A DNA stretch of 64,000 nucleotides from Rubellimicrobium mesophilum DSM 19309 (GCF_000600335.2 NZ_KK088593.1:1-64000), one strand, 5' to 3'. Positions 18,931 through 28,479 are shown, numbered from the stretch's first letter. Numbers and translations: made by a program. The notes: generated from the letters alone by a model not told the origin.

Positions 18931-19865
18931 AGCACCCGGGGCGCCTCCAGCAGCACGAGGCCCAGGGCCTCGACCTTCCCATCGGCGAAGGTCACGGGCA
19001 CCTCGATCCGGTCGCTCCCCTGAGCCATCTGGGCGAGCGCGCCCTCGACGAAGGGCCGCTGCTGCTCGGCCAGGAGCCCCGCCGCCTGGAGAAGGTCGAG
19101 CAGGCCCGGCCAGTTCTCGGCCGTCAAGTTGACGGTCCCGGCGAGGTAGCCCTGCGCATCGGGTTCGAGGGTCCCGGACCCGGTCAGCGCCACGTCGCCT
19201 TGGGCCAGCCGGACCTCGCGCAAGGCAACGCCCCGGAAGCGCGGTGCGGTGGGCGATCGGAGCTCCAGCGGTGCGTCGAGCGTCACGCGCGCATCGAGCC
19301 GCAGGAGGCCGATGTTCGCGCTGACCGTGGCGGGTCGCAGCCCCTCCACCTCCGCGAAGAGGTCGTAGGCGGACCCGCTCCGTGCGGCCCTGGCGGCCAG
19401 CCGGTCCATCCCGAACCCCAAGCCGTTCTCGGCCTGGACCGTCGCGAGACCGCTCCCTATCGTTGCCTCGTCGAGAGGGAGGTCGGTAGAGAGGCCCACC
19501 GTCGCACTGGCGCGGAGGTCCTTCGCGGAGAGGTCGATCCTCTGCCCCGCAAGGGTGAGCGTCTGGTCCTGCGGCCAGAGGGTGGTGACGCGATTGGGCC
19601 TGATGCTGAGCGCCGTGACGCGAAGGAAGGGAGCCTCCCAGATCACGCGCCCGTCCGGCGTCGCGAGCCGCAGGTTCGTCGCGGTCGTGTCGAAGCGCGA
19701 CGGGAAGCCGGTGGTCGAGAGGTCGGCGTAGTCCACGGAGAAGCCCCGCGCCCGAAGGTCGGCCAGGGCCGCCTCGGCCCTCGACTCGATCTGCCAGGCA
19801 ACCAGGAACCAGCCCCCCGACAGGAGAGCGAAGAGCGCCGCGATCACTAAGAGCAAGGTCCGCAT
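18927..19865 (-). CDS. DUF2125 family protein, membrane-anchored
   Basis: 312 residues. An N-terminal membrane segment (MRTLLLVIAALFALLSGGWF) is followed by VAWQIESRAEAALADLRARG and a long beta-strand-rich region (VDYADLSTTGFPSRFDTTAT, RVTALSIRPNRVTTLWPQD). This fits the DUF2125 family of alphaproteobacterial periplasmic or inner-membrane-anchored proteins, structurally reminiscent of AsmA-like proteins. Function unknown. ATG 19865 has GGAGG 7 nt upstream; the open frame extends 7 codons further. Confidence 0.8.
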   Translation of the reverse strand: MRTLLLVIAALFALLSGGWFLVAWQIESRAEAALADLRARGFSVDYADLSTTGFPSRFDTTATNLRLATPDGRVIWEAPFLRVTALSIRPNRVTTLWPQDQTLTLAGQRIDLSAKDLRASATVGLSTDLPLDEATIGSGLATVQAENGLGFGMDRLAARAARSGSAYDLFAEVEGLRPATVSANIGLLRLDARVTLDAPLELRSPTAPRFRGVALREVRLAQGDVALTGSGTLEPDAQGYLAGTVNLTAENWPGLLDLLQAAGLLAEQQRPFVEGALAQMAQGSDRIEVPVTFADGKVEALGLVLLEAPRVL

Positions 19866-19920
19866 CGAAATCCTCCCCGACGTCATCTAGATGGGACGAG
19901 AAAGGGGAGCCAGCCTCGTG

Positions 19921-20456
19921 ATGAACGGGAACGATCTTTGGGTCTTCGCCTATGGGTCCTTGCTCTGGGATCCGGGGTTCGAGCCGGCGGAGGCCGTCCG
20001 GGCGCGGCTCGACGGCTGGCGGCGGAGCTTCTGCATGTGGTCCCACATGTTCCGGGGCAGCGAGGAGGCGCCGGGCCTCGTCCTCGCGCTCGACGCGGAC
20101 CCGCAGGCCTCCTGCGAGGGCTTGGCGCTGCGGGTGGACCCGGCCGGGAAGAGGAGATCATGGCCACGCTGCGTGGGCGCGAGCTCATCACGAACGCCTA
20201 CGAGGAGCGAGTCCTCCCCCTGAACCTCGCGGACGGTCGGACGGTCGAGGCCGTGACCTACGTCATCCGCCGCGACCATCCGCAATACGCCTGCGTGGAT
20301 GCCGAGACCCAGGCCCGCACCATCGCGCGGGCCCGGGGGCAGCGCGGGCCCAACATCGACTATCTCACCCGGACCGCCGCCCGGCTCGTCGAGCATGGCA
20401 TCCGCGACTCGGAAATCGAGGCGCTCCTGGCGCGCGCCCGGGCGCTGGTCCCCTGA
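19921..20456 (+). CDS. ChaC-like gamma-glutamylcyclotransferase (one frameshift)
   Basis: Glutathione-degrading cyclotransferase of the ChaC type, about 178 residues once joined. The N-terminal frame shows DLWVFAYGSLLWDPGFEP, the YGSLLW substrate-loop signature, then [20 protein letters not shown]. The C-terminal frame shows TLRGRELITNAYEERVLPL, VTYVIRRDHPQYACVD and RTAARLVEHGIRDSEIEALL. The break is at CC 20144-20145; restoring a third C gives DPAREEEIMATLRGRE. GTG 19918 is an alternative start directly before the ATG. Confidence 0.85.
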
Positions 20457-20630
20457 TTCACGCCCCTCTTCGGCCCAAGTTCCGCCGCCTTGCCGACCTT
20501 TAACCGGGCCGGCGGGACGAGACGAGATGCGCGACCTCTCCGCAGCTTGACATGGCGGGGCTTGGGTTTCCGAGCATCGTCCTCTAGCGTGAACCAACAA
20601 CCCTGGACAGGCGAGGATCGTAGCCGAGGC

Positions 20631-21809
20631 ATGGACAGACGGGACCCCCAGGCTCCGCCGCACTTCTCGCAGCCTGTGCGCCAGATCGCGCTGATGCTGA
20701 TCGCCCTCGGTCTGGTGGGCTTTGGTGCCTATGTCGCCTTCCGGACCCTGGAGCGGGTGTTCTTCACGAACGTCTACCTGAATACGGCCATCGCCGTGGT
20801 GTTCACGCTGGGGGTGCTGAGCTGCTTCTGGCAGGTCATCCTGCTCATGCGCTCCGTCTCGTGGATCGAGGCCTTCACCAGCTCCGCCCCGGGGGAGCAG
20901 CTCCGCGCGCCGCCCTCCCTCCTCGCGCCGCTGGCGGCGCTGCTCCGGTCGCGCGGCGCGCGGCTGCAGCTCACCTCGACCTCGACGCGCACGATCCTCG
21001 ATTCGGTCGCCACGCGCGTGGACGAGGATCAGGAGGTCACCCGCTACCTCGCCAGCACGCTGATCTTCCTGGGCCTGCTCGGCACCTTCTATGGCCTCGC
21101 CACGACGGTCCCCGCGCTGGTGGAGACGATCCGGTCGCTGACGCCGCAGGAGGGCGAGACGGGCGCCGACATCTTCGCGCGGCTGCAGGCCGGGCTGGAG
21201 ACGCAGCTCGGCGGCATGGGCACGGCCTTCTCCTCCTCGCTGCTGGGCCTTGCCGGATCGCTGATCGTCGGACTGCTGGAGCTCTTCGCCGGGCACGGGC
21301 AGGGGCGCTTCTACCGCGAGCTGGAGGAATGGCTGTCCTCGGTCACGCGGGTCGGGCTGTCGGGTGAGGAGGGGGGATCGGCCGAGGGATCGATCCTGGG
21401 GCAGGTCGTGGACGCCATGGCCGAGCAGATGGAATCGCTCCAGCGGATGTTCACGCAGGGCGACCTCGCGCGGGCGCAGACGGACCGGCGTCTCGGGGAC
21501 CTCGCCATCGCCGTGGGGCAGCTCGCGCAGAAGATCGAGGAGCGCGACACGGGGCCGGCGCTGGCGCGGCTGGCCGAAGGGCAGGAGCGGATGATCGTGG
21601 CGCTGGAGAGGCTCGGCGCACATCTCGCCGAAGGCGGCTCGGACCCGGAGGCGCGGATGCGGCTGCGGTCCATCGACGTGCAGCTCCTCCGCATCCTGGA
21701 GGAGATCTCGGCCGGGCGGCAGGAGAGCATGGCGGAGCTTCGCGCCGACCTCGGCAACCTGGCCCGGTCCCTGCGCGGCGGCGCGCGGGTCGGCACCGAG
21801 GCGCGCTAG
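20631..21809 (+). CDS. MotA/TolQ/ExbB-type proton channel protein
   Basis: 392 residues with four predicted membrane helices: about 17-38 (IALMLIALGLVGFGAYVAF), 48-72 (LNTAIAVVFTLGVLSCFWQV), 140-162 (ASTLIFLGLLGTFYGLATTV) and 193-216 (GTAFSSSLLGLAGSLIVGLL). The last two match the MotA/TolQ/ExbB channel signature. A charged, probably coiled-coil cytoplasmic tail of about 170 residues follows. The next gene (3-bp gap) is a single-span protein with the matching Asp and an OmpA domain, so the two should form a proton-driven stator-like complex. ATG 20631 is chosen; upstream in-frame residues look non-coding. It is not flagellar MotA, as no flagellar genes are near. Confidence 0.82.
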   Translation: MDRRDPQAPPHFSQPVRQIALMLIALGLVGFGAYVAFRTLERVFFTNVYLNTAIAVVFTLGVLSCFWQVILLMRSVSWIEAFTSSAPGEQLRAPPSLLAPLAALLRSRGARLQLTSTSTRTILDSVATRVDEDQEVTRYLASTLIFLGLLGTFYGLATTVPALVETIRSLTPQEGETGADIFARLQAGLETQLGGMGTAFSSSLLGLAGSLIVGLLELFAGHGQGRFYRELEEWLSSVTRVGLSGEEGGSAEGSILGQVVDAMAEQMESLQRMFTQGDLARAQTDRRLGDLAIAVGQLAQKIEERDTGPALARLAEGQERMIVALERLGAHLAEGGSDPEARMRLRSIDVQLLRILEEISAGRQESMAELRADLGNLARSLRGGARVGTEAR

Positions 21810-21812
21810 GCC

Positions 21813-24092
21813 ATGCTGCGGGCGCGCCGGCGCGGCGGCCACCCGATGACCTGGCCCGGCTTCGTGGACGCGATGACGGGGCTGCTCCTCGTCCTCATGT
21901 TCGTGCTCACCATCTTCACGGTCGTGCAGTTCACCCTGCGCGACCAGATCAGCGGGCAGCAATCCAGGCTCGACCAGCTCTCGGCCGAGGTCGCGCAGCT
22001 CACCGAGGTGCTGGGCCTGTCGCAGGATCGCGAGGCGGCGCTGACGGAGGACTTGTCCGAGGCCAACAGCCGGAGCGAGGAGCAGGCCTCGCTCATCGAC
22101 TCCCTGACGCGGCAGCGCGACGCCACGGCGGCCGAGCTGTCGGACGCGCAGACCCGCATCACGGGCTTCGAGGCGCAGGTCGCGAGCCTGATCGCCGACA
22201 AGCAGGAGGCCGAAGGGCGCGTCGCGAGTCTGGAGCAGGAGACGGCCCGTCAGACGGACGAGGCCGAGGCGCTGAACCTCGCGCTCGCCTCGGCGCGGGA
22301 GGAGATCAGCGCGGGCGAGGAACAGGCCCGGCTCGCCGCCGCGCGGCGCGAGGCCTTGGAGACGCTGATCCGTTCGCTCCAGAACCGGACCGCCACGGAC
22401 GGGGAGTCGATGGCCGACTCGCGGCAGGCGCTCAGCGATGCGGATGCGCAGCGGGCGGTCGAGGCCGCCGCCGCGCAGGAGCTGCGGGACCGGCTCCAGA
22501 ACTCCGACGCCGAGCTGACCGCGATGACGCTGCGGCTGGAGGAGGAGCGGAAGAAGGCCGAGGAGACGCTGACCATGCTCGCCGCCGCGCAGTCGGCGCG
22601 GGACGACCTCGACACGCAGCTCGCGGCGGCGATCCTGGCCCGGCATCAGGCGGAGCAGCGGGCGTCCGACGCCGAGGCGAGGGGCGAGGATCTCGATGCA
22701 CGGTTGTTGGCGGCGCTGAGCCTCCAGTCGAACACCGAGGCCGAGCTGCAGGCCGCCCGGGAGGCCCTGGAAGCCGCACGATCGCAAGGGGCGGACCTGT
22801 CCACTCAACTGGCGGCCTCCCTGTCGGCGCGGGAGCTGTCGGCCGGCAACCTCGAGGCGGCGAAGGCGGCGCTCGAGGCGGCGTTGGACGAGGCGCAGGT
22901 CGGTCGGGAGGAGGCGGAGCGACGGCTGGCCCAGGCGGTGCTCGCGCGGGACGCGGCCGAGGCGCAGCGGCAGGAGACCGAAGCGCGCCTCGCCAACCTG
23001 GAGGCGCAGGGGCGCGCGTCCGCCGAGGCACAGGCACAGGCCGAGGCCGAGCGAGGCGACGCCCAGGAACGGCTCGCACGGGAGATCGCGGCGCGGGAGG
23101 CGGCGGAGGCGGAGCTCGCGCGGGTGCAGGGGCAGCAGGACGACCTGTCGTCCCGGCTGGCCGACGCGCTCCTGCGCCAGCAGCAGGCCGAGGAGGCGGC
23201 GCAGGCCAGTGCCGGCGACGATGCGGATCTGCGCGCGCGGCTCGCGGATGCGCTGGAGCGGGTGGCGGCGGCCGAATCCTCCTCGCAGGAGGCCATGAGC
23301 GAGTCCGAGCGGCAGGCGGCGCTCCTCGCGACGGCGCAGGGGCAGCTTCGGGATCAGGAGACGCTGTCCGACGAGAGCCAGCGCCAGGTGGCGGCGCTCA
23401 ATGCCCAGGTGGCGGATCTGAGGAACCAGATGGGCACGCTGCAGGCGCTGCTCGATGTCGCGAAGGACGAGGACCAGCAGGCGCAGGTGCAGATCGAGTC
23501 GCTGGGCAGCGAGCTCAACACCGCCTTGGCCCGCGTCGCGGCCGAGCAGCGACGCCGGGCCGAGCTCGAGGAGGCGGAGCGGCAACGGGCGGAGCAGGAG
23601 GCGCAGCGGCTGGCGGCGGAGGCGCAGGACCTCGAGAGCTACAAGTCCGAGTTCTTCGGCAACATGCGGCGGCTGGTCGAGGGGCGCGAGGGCATCCAGG
23701 TCGTCGGCGACCGCTTCGTCTTCTCCTCCGAGGTGCTGTTCCCGCCGGGGAGCGCGACGCTGTCGCCCGCTGGGCGCGAGCAGATCGGGCGCGTGGCGGG
23801 CCTCCTGCGCGAGATCTCGGACCAGATCCCGCCGGGGATCAATTGGGTCATCCAGGTGGATGGACATACCGACGACGTTCCGGTGACCCGTGGCGGGCCG
23901 TTCCGCGACAACTGGGAGTTGAGCCAGGCGCGCGCGCTGTCGGTCGTCCGGGAGATGAGCGAGGTCGAGGGCATCCCGCCCGAGCACCTGTCGGCGAACG
24001 GCTATGGCGAGTTCCAGCCCATCGACACCAGCGGCACGCCCGAGGGTCGGGCGCGCAACCGGCGGATCGAGATCAAGCTGACGGAACGATAG
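21813..24092 (+). CDS. MotB/TolR-like protein with very long coiled coil and OmpA domain
   Basis: 759 residues. A single membrane helix near residues 14-38 contains the channel Asp19 (WPGFVDAMTGLLLVLMFVLT), as in MotB Asp32 or TolR Asp23. Residues about 45-600 are an almost unbroken Ala/Glu/Gln/Arg-rich heptad region with few Pro or Gly. The C-terminal 145 residues form an OmpA-like peptidoglycan-binding domain (LFPPGSATLSPAGREQIGRV, QVDGHTDDVPV, NWELSQARALSVVREM, ARNRRIEIKL). It is partner of the preceding channel gene. A straight coiled coil of this length would exceed the periplasm several-fold, so it must bend, fold back or oligomerise. Related pairs are widespread in Rhodobacterales; role unproven. 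Confidence 0.85.
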   Translation: MLRARRRGGHPMTWPGFVDAMTGLLLVLMFVLTIFTVVQFTLRDQISGQQSRLDQLSAEVAQLTEVLGLSQDREAALTEDLSEANSRSEEQASLIDSLTRQRDATAAELSDAQTRITGFEAQVASLIADKQEAEGRVASLEQETARQTDEAEALNLALASAREEISAGEEQARLAAARREALETLIRSLQNRTATDGESMADSRQALSDADAQRAVEAAAAQELRDRLQNSDAELTAMTLRLEEERKKAEETLTMLAAAQSARDDLDTQLAAAILARHQAEQRASDAEARGEDLDARLLAALSLQSNTEAELQAAREALEAARSQGADLSTQLAASLSARELSAGNLEAAKAALEAALDEAQVGREEAERRLAQAVLARDAAEAQRQETEARLANLEAQGRASAEAQAQAEAERGDAQERLAREIAAREAAEAELARVQGQQDDLSSRLADALLRQQQAEEAAQASAGDDADLRARLADALERVAAAESSSQEAMSESERQAALLATAQGQLRDQETLSDESQRQVAALNAQVADLRNQMGTLQALLDVAKDEDQQAQVQIESLGSELNTALARVAAEQRRRAELEEAERQRAEQEAQRLAAEAQDLESYKSEFFGNMRRLVEGREGIQVVGDRFVFSSEVLFPPGSATLSPAGREQIGRVAGLLREISDQIPPGINWVIQVDGHTDDVPVTRGGPFRDNWELSQARALSVVREMSEVEGIPPEHLSANGYGEFQPIDTSGTPEGRARNRRIEIKLTER

Positions 24093-24576
24093 GGTCATGG
24101 GCGGCTCCGGCGGAGGGTTCTGATGGCGGACCATTGAGGGCCTGTTGCAGACCACTGTGCCGGAGAAAGCTTAACGAATTGCGTGACCACCGTTCGGTGG
24201 GGGGGTGGCGCGACGCAACACCCGGGCGGTAAACCCATGATGCGGCTCGGAAACCGCTGGCCGGTGGGTGTTGCGTCGAGGGATGGCGAGGCGTGGCGAA
24301 TCAGGCTGCGGGGGGTGGAATCTATGTGGGGAGCGCCAGGCGGGGAGGGGTCGACGCATGGGTCGCGCGATCCTGGGGCGGGCTGGACCCACGTGACGGG
24401 CAGGTGCCAGTCATGTCGCGCCCCGTCCGCTGAGCGCCCCCAGCGGGTGATTCCGGCAGCGGCTTCGTAGGGCCGGCTTCAGCCCGCCAAGCCCTGATCG
24501 CCAGGTTCGGGCAGGCGGCAGAGGTCGCGCGGCGGGCTGGGGCTCTCCGTATGCGATTGTGCTGTCTGCCGCCGGT
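24093..24576. other. 484-bp intergenic region holding repeat copy 1
   Basis: Lies between the OmpA-domain gene and DUF6766, which converge here. It contains the 108-nt structured repeat at 24171-24278. I find no credible reading frame, no terminator with a T-run and no tRNA. The stretch after the repeat (24280-24410) shares short words with the sequence after copy 2, but I cannot align it well. Confidence 0.6.
24171..24278 (+). repeat. 108-nt structured intergenic repeat, copy 1
   Basis: Aligns without a gap to 61270-61377 (72 of 108 positions identical by my count). Shared landmarks at identical spacing are TTAACGA at offset 0, CGTTCGGTGGGGGG at offset 20, CGACGCAACAC at 40, TGATGnGGCTCnGAAAC near 67, and GTGTTGCGTCG at the end. 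CGACGCAACACCC (24211-24223) and GGGTGTTGCGTCG (24266-24278) are perfect 13-bp inverted arms around a 42-nt loop. Could be a structured RNA, a regulatory DNA site or a non-autonomous mobile repeat; the orientation is arbitrary. Confidence 0.7.
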
Positions 24577-24996
24577 TCATGCCACCGGCTCGCCCTTGTC
24601 GAAGCGCGCGTCGAGCTCCGCGAGGATGCGGTCCGCGTCCTTGGGGCTCACGGCGCGGAGGATCGCGTCGATCTTCTCCTCGAGCCGGTCGTCCTCCTCG
24701 CGCGATTGCGGGGAGCCGACGTGGAGGAGCAGGGAGAGCCCGGCGACCTGCCAGATGAGCTGCAGGAACTCGGACTGCCAGTTCTCTAGGGTGTCGCGGC
24801 CGGTCTCCAGCAGGTAGCCCTTGAGCTCGGGCTCCTGGCCGTGGGTGCGCTGGTCCTCGGCGTAGGCGCCCCAGGCGAGCGCCCAGTGGCCGACGAGCGA
24901 CGCCGCGAACAGGACCGCCGTGACCCAGGTGTAGCCGTAGCGCTTCCAGATGGAGAAGTGCTTGACCGGGGGCTTGGTGATCTGCGCTGCGGACAT
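24577..24996 (-). CDS. DUF6766-like small membrane protein
   Basis: 139 residues. Two hydrophobic stretches, about 20-44 (GYTWVTAVLFAASLVGHWAL) and 78-95 (LQLIWQVAGLSLLLHVGSP), flank DTLENWQSEFLQ, followed by a charged tail (EEDDRLEEKIDAILRAV). The pattern fits DUF6766-type membrane proteins of unknown function. ATG 24996 is preceded by GGAGGACG. Stands alone between the repeat region and clpA. Confidence 0.7.
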   Translation of the reverse strand: MSAAQITKPPVKHFSIWKRYGYTWVTAVLFAASLVGHWALAWGAYAEDQRTHGQEPELKGYLLETGRDTLENWQSEFLQLIWQVAGLSLLLHVGSPQSREEDDRLEEKIDAILRAVSPKDADRILAELDARFDKGEPVA

Positions 24997-25111
24997 GGTG
25001 TCGTCCTCCTTCTACTTAGCCGCAGAAGGAATGGACGTTGCCCGAACGCGGTTCCCGGATCGGCTTGGGGACAAGCCCTTGGTGGGCAAGGGCGCTGGTC
25101 CCGGAATGCAG

Positions 25112-25135
25112 AGCGCCGCCCCGGGGGGCGGCGCT
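25112..25135 (-). terminator. Hairpin downstream of clpA
   Basis: Perfect 11-bp palindromic stem AGCGCCGCCCC/GGGGCGGCGCT with a 2-base loop, 19 bp past the clpA stop. No T-run follows on the minus strand, so it may be a Rho-assisted end or 3' stabiliser. Confidence 0.45.
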
Positions 25136-25153
25136 CGCTTGGGTTCGGGGACC

Positions 25154-27484
25154 TTACTCGGCCGTCAGAAGGGGCGGCTTGCTTCCCGCGAGGCGGGGCG
25201 CGGAAGGCTCGTCGTATTGAAGGTCGAGCTTGTCGTCCTTGACCCGACGCGGACCACGCCGCCCTTGGTGAGCTTGCCGAAGAGAAGCTCCTCGGCGAGC
25301 GGCTTCTTGATGTGCTCCTGGATCACGCGGCCCAGGACGACGCGCGCCCATCTTGTCGTCGTAGCCCTTCTCGCCCAGCCAGTCGGCGGCCTCGGGCGAG
25401 AGCTCGATGTGGACGTGGCGGTCCATGAGCTGCGCCTCGAGCTGGAGGACGAACTTCTCCACGACCTGGTGGATGACCTCCTTGGAGAGGGGCGCGAAGG
25501 AGATGGTCGCGTCGAGACGGTTGCGGAACTCGGGCGTGAACATCCGCTCGATGGCGGCGGTGTCCTCGCCCTCGCGGCGGTCGCGGCCGAAGCCGATGGC
25601 GGCCTTGGCCATGTCCGCCGCACCCGCGTTCGACGTCATGATGAGGATCACGTTGCGGAAGTCCACCGCCCGGCCGTTGTGGTCGGTGAGCTTGCCGTGG
25701 TCCATCACCTGCAGGAGGATGTTGTAGACGTCCGGGTGCGCCTTCTCGATCTCGTCGAGGAGGAGCACGCAATGCGGGTGCTGGTCCACCCCGTCCGTGA
25801 GCATCCCGCCCTGGTCGAAGCCGACATAGCCCGGAGGCGCGCCGATCAGCCGCGAGACCGCGTGCTTCTCCATGTACTCGGACATGTCGAAGCGCAGGAG
25901 CTCCACGCCCAGCGTGTCCGCCAGTTGCTTGGCGACCTCGGTCTTGCCGACGCCGGTGGGGCCGGCGAAGAGGTAGTTGCCGATGGGCTTCTCGGGCTCG
26001 CGCAGGCCGGCGCGGGCGAGCTTGATAGCCGAGGACAGCGCCTCGATGGCGGCGTCCTGGCCGAAGACCACGCGCTTCAGGGCGCCTTCGAGATCCTTGA
26101 GGACCTCGGCGTCGTCCTTGGACACGTTCTTGGGCGGGATCCGGGCGATCTTGGCCACGACGGCCTCGATCTCCTTGATGCCGATGGTCTTCTTCTTGCG
26201 CGAGTCGGGCAGGAGGTGCTGCGCCGCGCCCGCCTCGTCGATGACGTCGATCGCCTTGTCGGGGAGCTTGCGGTCGTTGATGTAGCGGGCCGACAGCTCC
26301 ACGGCGGTGCGGATGGCGTCGCCGGTGTACTTGATGCCGTGATGCTCCTCGAAGTAGGGCTTGAGGCCCTTGAGGATCTTCACGCTGTCCTCGACCGAAG
26401 GCTCGTTCACGTCGATCTTCTGGAAGCGCCGCGACAGGGCGCGGTCCTTCTCGAAGTGCTGGCGGAACTCCTTGTAGGTGGTCGAGCCCATGCAGCGCAG
26501 CTTGCCGCCCTGCAGCGCAGGCTTGAGGAGGTTCGACGCGTCCATCGCGCCGCCGGAGGTCGCGCCGGCGCCGATCACGGTGTGGATCTCGTCGATGAAG
26601 AGGACGGCGTCAGGGTGGCCCTCAAGCTCGCTCACCACGGACTTGAGACGCTCCTCGAAGTCGCCGCGGTAGCGGGTGCCCGCGAGCAGCGCGCCCATGT
26701 CGAGCGAGAAGATCGTCGCGCCCGAGAGGACGTCCGGCACCTCGCCCTGAACGATCTTCCAGGCGAGCCCCTCGGCGATGGCGGTCTTGCCCACGCCGGG
26801 GTCGCCGACGAGGAGCGGGTTGTTCTTGCGCCGCCGGCAGAGGACCTGGATGCAGCGCTCCACCTCCTCGTCGCGGCCGATGAGGGGGTCCACATCGCCC
26901 TTGCGGGCCTTGGCGTTGAGGTCGACGCAGTACTTGGACAGGGCGCTCTCCTTGTCGTCGGACGAGTCTGACTTTTCGTGGTCTTCGTTCTTGGACGAGG
27001 AGGAATCGGCGCCCTTGACGGGGCGATGCTCCCCGAAGGCGGGATCCTTGGCGACGCCGTGCGCGATGAAGTTCACCGCGTCGTAGCGCGTCATGTCCTG
27101 CTCCTGCAGGAAGTAGGCGGCGTTCGACTCCCGCTCGGCGAAGATCGCGACGAGGACGTTCGCGCCGGTGACCTCGGTGCGGCCGGAGGACTGGACGTGG
27201 ATGGCGGCCCGCTGGATCACGCGCTGGAAGGCGGCGGTCGGGACGGCCTCGGACCCCTCGACGTCGGTGACGAGGGTGGAGAGGTCGTCGTCGATGAAGT
27301 CCTCGAGGTTCTTCCTGAGGGCGCCGAGATCGACCGAGCAGGCCCGCATGACGCGCGCCGCGTCGGGCTCGTCGATGAGGGCGAGGAGCAGGTGTTCGAG
27401 GGTGGCGAGTTCGTGGCGCTTGCCGTTGGCGATGGCCAGCGCCTGGTGGATGGACTGCTCGAGTGTGGTCGAGAAAGACGGCAC
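25154..27484 (-). CDS. clpA: ATP-dependent Clp protease ATP-binding subunit ClpA
   Basis: AAA+ unfoldase that feeds substrates to ClpP; about 776 residues. N-domain ([20 protein letters not shown]), first AAA module with Walker A GDPGVGKT and Walker B VLFIDEIH, second module with GPTGVGKT and [16 protein letters not shown], and sensor and C-terminal parts. Near the end, two compensating shifts (about 25341-25347 and the C-run 25243-25245, plus strand) put some 27 residues out of frame; the adjacent frame reads [20 protein letters not shown], the true family sequence. Probably assembly errors. The expected clpS adaptor gene is not next to it. A heat-shock-like promoter lies at 27555-27582. Confidence 0.96.
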   Translation of the reverse strand: MPSFSTTLEQSIHQALAIANGKRHELATLEHLLLALIDEPDAARVMRACSVDLGALRKNLEDFIDDDLSTLVTDVEGSEAVPTAAFQRVIQRAAIHVQSSGRTEVTGANVLVAIFAERESNAAYFLQEQDMTRYDAVNFIAHGVAKDPAFGEHRPVKGADSSSSKNEDHEKSDSSDDKESALSKYCVDLNAKARKGDVDPLIGRDEEVERCIQVLCRRRKNNPLLVGDPGVGKTAIAEGLAWKIVQGEVPDVLSGATIFSLDMGALLAGTRYRGDFEERLKSVVSELEGHPDAVLFIDEIHTVIGAGATSGGAMDASNLLKPALQGGKLRCMGSTTYKEFRQHFEKDRALSRRFQKIDVNEPSVEDSVKILKGLKPYFEEHHGIKYTGDAIRTAVELSARYINDRKLPDKAIDVIDEAGAAQHLLPDSRKKKTIGIKEIEAVVAKIARIPPKNVSKDDAEVLKDLEGALKRVVFGQDAAIEALSSAIKLARAGLREPEKPIGNYLFAGPTGVGKTEVAKQLADTLGVELLRFDMSEYMEKHAVSRLIGAPPGYVGFDQGGMLTDGVDQHPHCVLLLDEIEKAHPDVYNILLQVMDHGKLTDHNGRAVDFRNVILIMTSNAGAADMAKAAIGFGRDRREGEDTAAIERMFTPEFRNRLDATISFAPLSKEVIHQVVEKFVLQLEAQLMDRHVHIELSPEAADWLGEKGYDDKMGARRPGPRDPGAHQEAARRGASLRQAHQGRRGPRRVKDDKLDLQYDEPSAPRLAGSKPPLLTAE

Positions 27485-27554
27485 TTGTCGTGCTCCTCTA
27501 ACGGCGGCGGGCGGGGGGTCTGGCCCCGTTCCACCATGGGCCTCTTGGGATTAA

Positions 27555-27582
27555 AGATCGGTGTTTGCGCCCGCGCTTCAAG
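27555..27582 (-). promoter_or_regulatory. Possible RpoH (sigma-32) promoter of clpA
   Basis: On the minus strand CTTGAA (27582-27577) and CCGATCT (27561-27555) are 15 bp apart, close to the sigma-32 pattern (CTTGAA / CCCATNT), about 70 bp upstream of the clpA ATG. ClpA is a heat-shock protein, which makes the match plausible. Confidence 0.4.
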
Positions 27583-27699
27583 CGCTTTTTTGAAACAGAC
27601 CGATCACGATCCCATGGGTGGGGAAACCTTGCGCCGGTGAGGGCGGGCAGGTCCTTCGGGACGGGCAACGCGAGGGTGCGGGTGCCCGTTCCTTGGGCA

Positions 27700-28479
27700 T
27701 CAGCGGAAGCTGTCCTTGGCGGACCGGATGGCGCCGAAGACCTCGGCGTCGGGTCGGTCCGACATCCCCATCGCGGATTTAAGGGCCGGGTCGTCGGCGC
27801 GCAAGAAGGGGTTGGTCTCGATCTCCTCCCGGAGCGAGGAGGGCACGGTCGGCTCGTTGCGCGAGCGCGCGGCGCGGACCCGGGCCACGCGGTCGCGCAG
27901 GCGGTCGTTGTCGCCATCCACGGTGAGGGCGAAGCGGCCGTTCGCCTCGGTGTATTCGTGGCCGGAGCAGACCGTCGTGTCGGGCGGCAGGGCGCGGAGC
28001 CTGAGGAGCGAGTCCCACATCTGCTGGGCGGTTCCCTCGAAGAGCCGGCCGCAGCCCAGGGCCATCAGCGTGTCGGCGGTGAAGGCGAGGGCCGAGCGGG
28101 CGAAGTGGTAGGAGACGTGGCCGACCGTGTGGCCGGGGGTGTCGATCACCGTCACCGCCTCGCCGCAGACCTCCAGCGGGTCGCCGGGGAGGATCGCGAG
28201 GTCGAGAGGCGGCAGGCGGTGGCGGTCGGCGGCGTTGCCGATGACGCGGGCGCCCTCGCGCAGGGCCTCGACGGCCTGGACGTGGTCGGCGTGGTGGTGG
28301 GTGATGAGGATGTCGTCGAGCCGCCAGCCCCGGCGGTCGAGCTCGGCCCGGATGGGCGCGGCCTCGGGGGCATCCACGAGGGCGGTCCGGCGGGTCGATC
28401 CGTCGTGAAGCAGGAAGGCATAGTTGTCCTGGAGGCACGGCACGGTGACGAGCGTGAGCGGAGCGTGATCGTCGGGCAT
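27700..28479 (-). CDS. gloB: Hydroxyacylglutathione hydrolase (glyoxalase II)
   Basis: 259-residue metallo-beta-lactamase-fold enzyme that hydrolyses S-lactoylglutathione to lactate and glutathione. Metal ligands are visible in [17 protein letters not shown] (THHHADH), [13 protein letters not shown] and [17 protein letters not shown], with the C-terminal [16 protein letters not shown] and [16 protein letters not shown] lies upstream of ATG 28479. Divergent from the methyltransferase gene; the divergent pair recurs in Rhodobacterales. Confidence 0.93.
   Translation of the reverse strand: MPDDHAPLTLVTVPCLQDNYAFLLHDGSTRRTALVDAPEAAPIRAELDRRGWRLDDILITHHHADHVQAVEALREGARVIGNAADRHRLPPLDLAILPGDPLEVCGEAVTVIDTPGHTVGHVSYHFARSALAFTADTLMALGCGRLFEGTAQQMWDSLLRLRALPPDTTVCSGHEYTEANGRFALTVDGDNDRLRDRVARVRAARSRNEPTVPSSLREEIETNPFLRADDPALKSAMGMSDRPDAEVFGAIRSAKDSFR

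Noticed and set aside
20631..24092. Zorya anti-phage system
   Set aside because: A ZorA/ZorB-like pair is present in outline, but the following genes are an empty gap, DUF6766 and clpA; no helicase or nuclease partner. Similar pairs are core genes in Rhodobacterales.
19950..24155. A 1401-codon minus-strand frame over the channel and OmpA genes
   Set aside because: Leu/Arg/Gln repeats that merely mirror the coiled-coil coding strand; the plus-strand genes carry clear domains.
24211..24278. Integron attC site
   Set aside because: The inverted arms carry CAAC and GTTG but not the RYYYAAC/GTTRRRY core sites, and no integrase or cassette array is nearby.
24211..24278. Simple intrinsic terminator
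   Set aside because: No T-run after the stem, a 42-nt loop with a conserved core, and conserved sequence 40 nt upstream in both copies.
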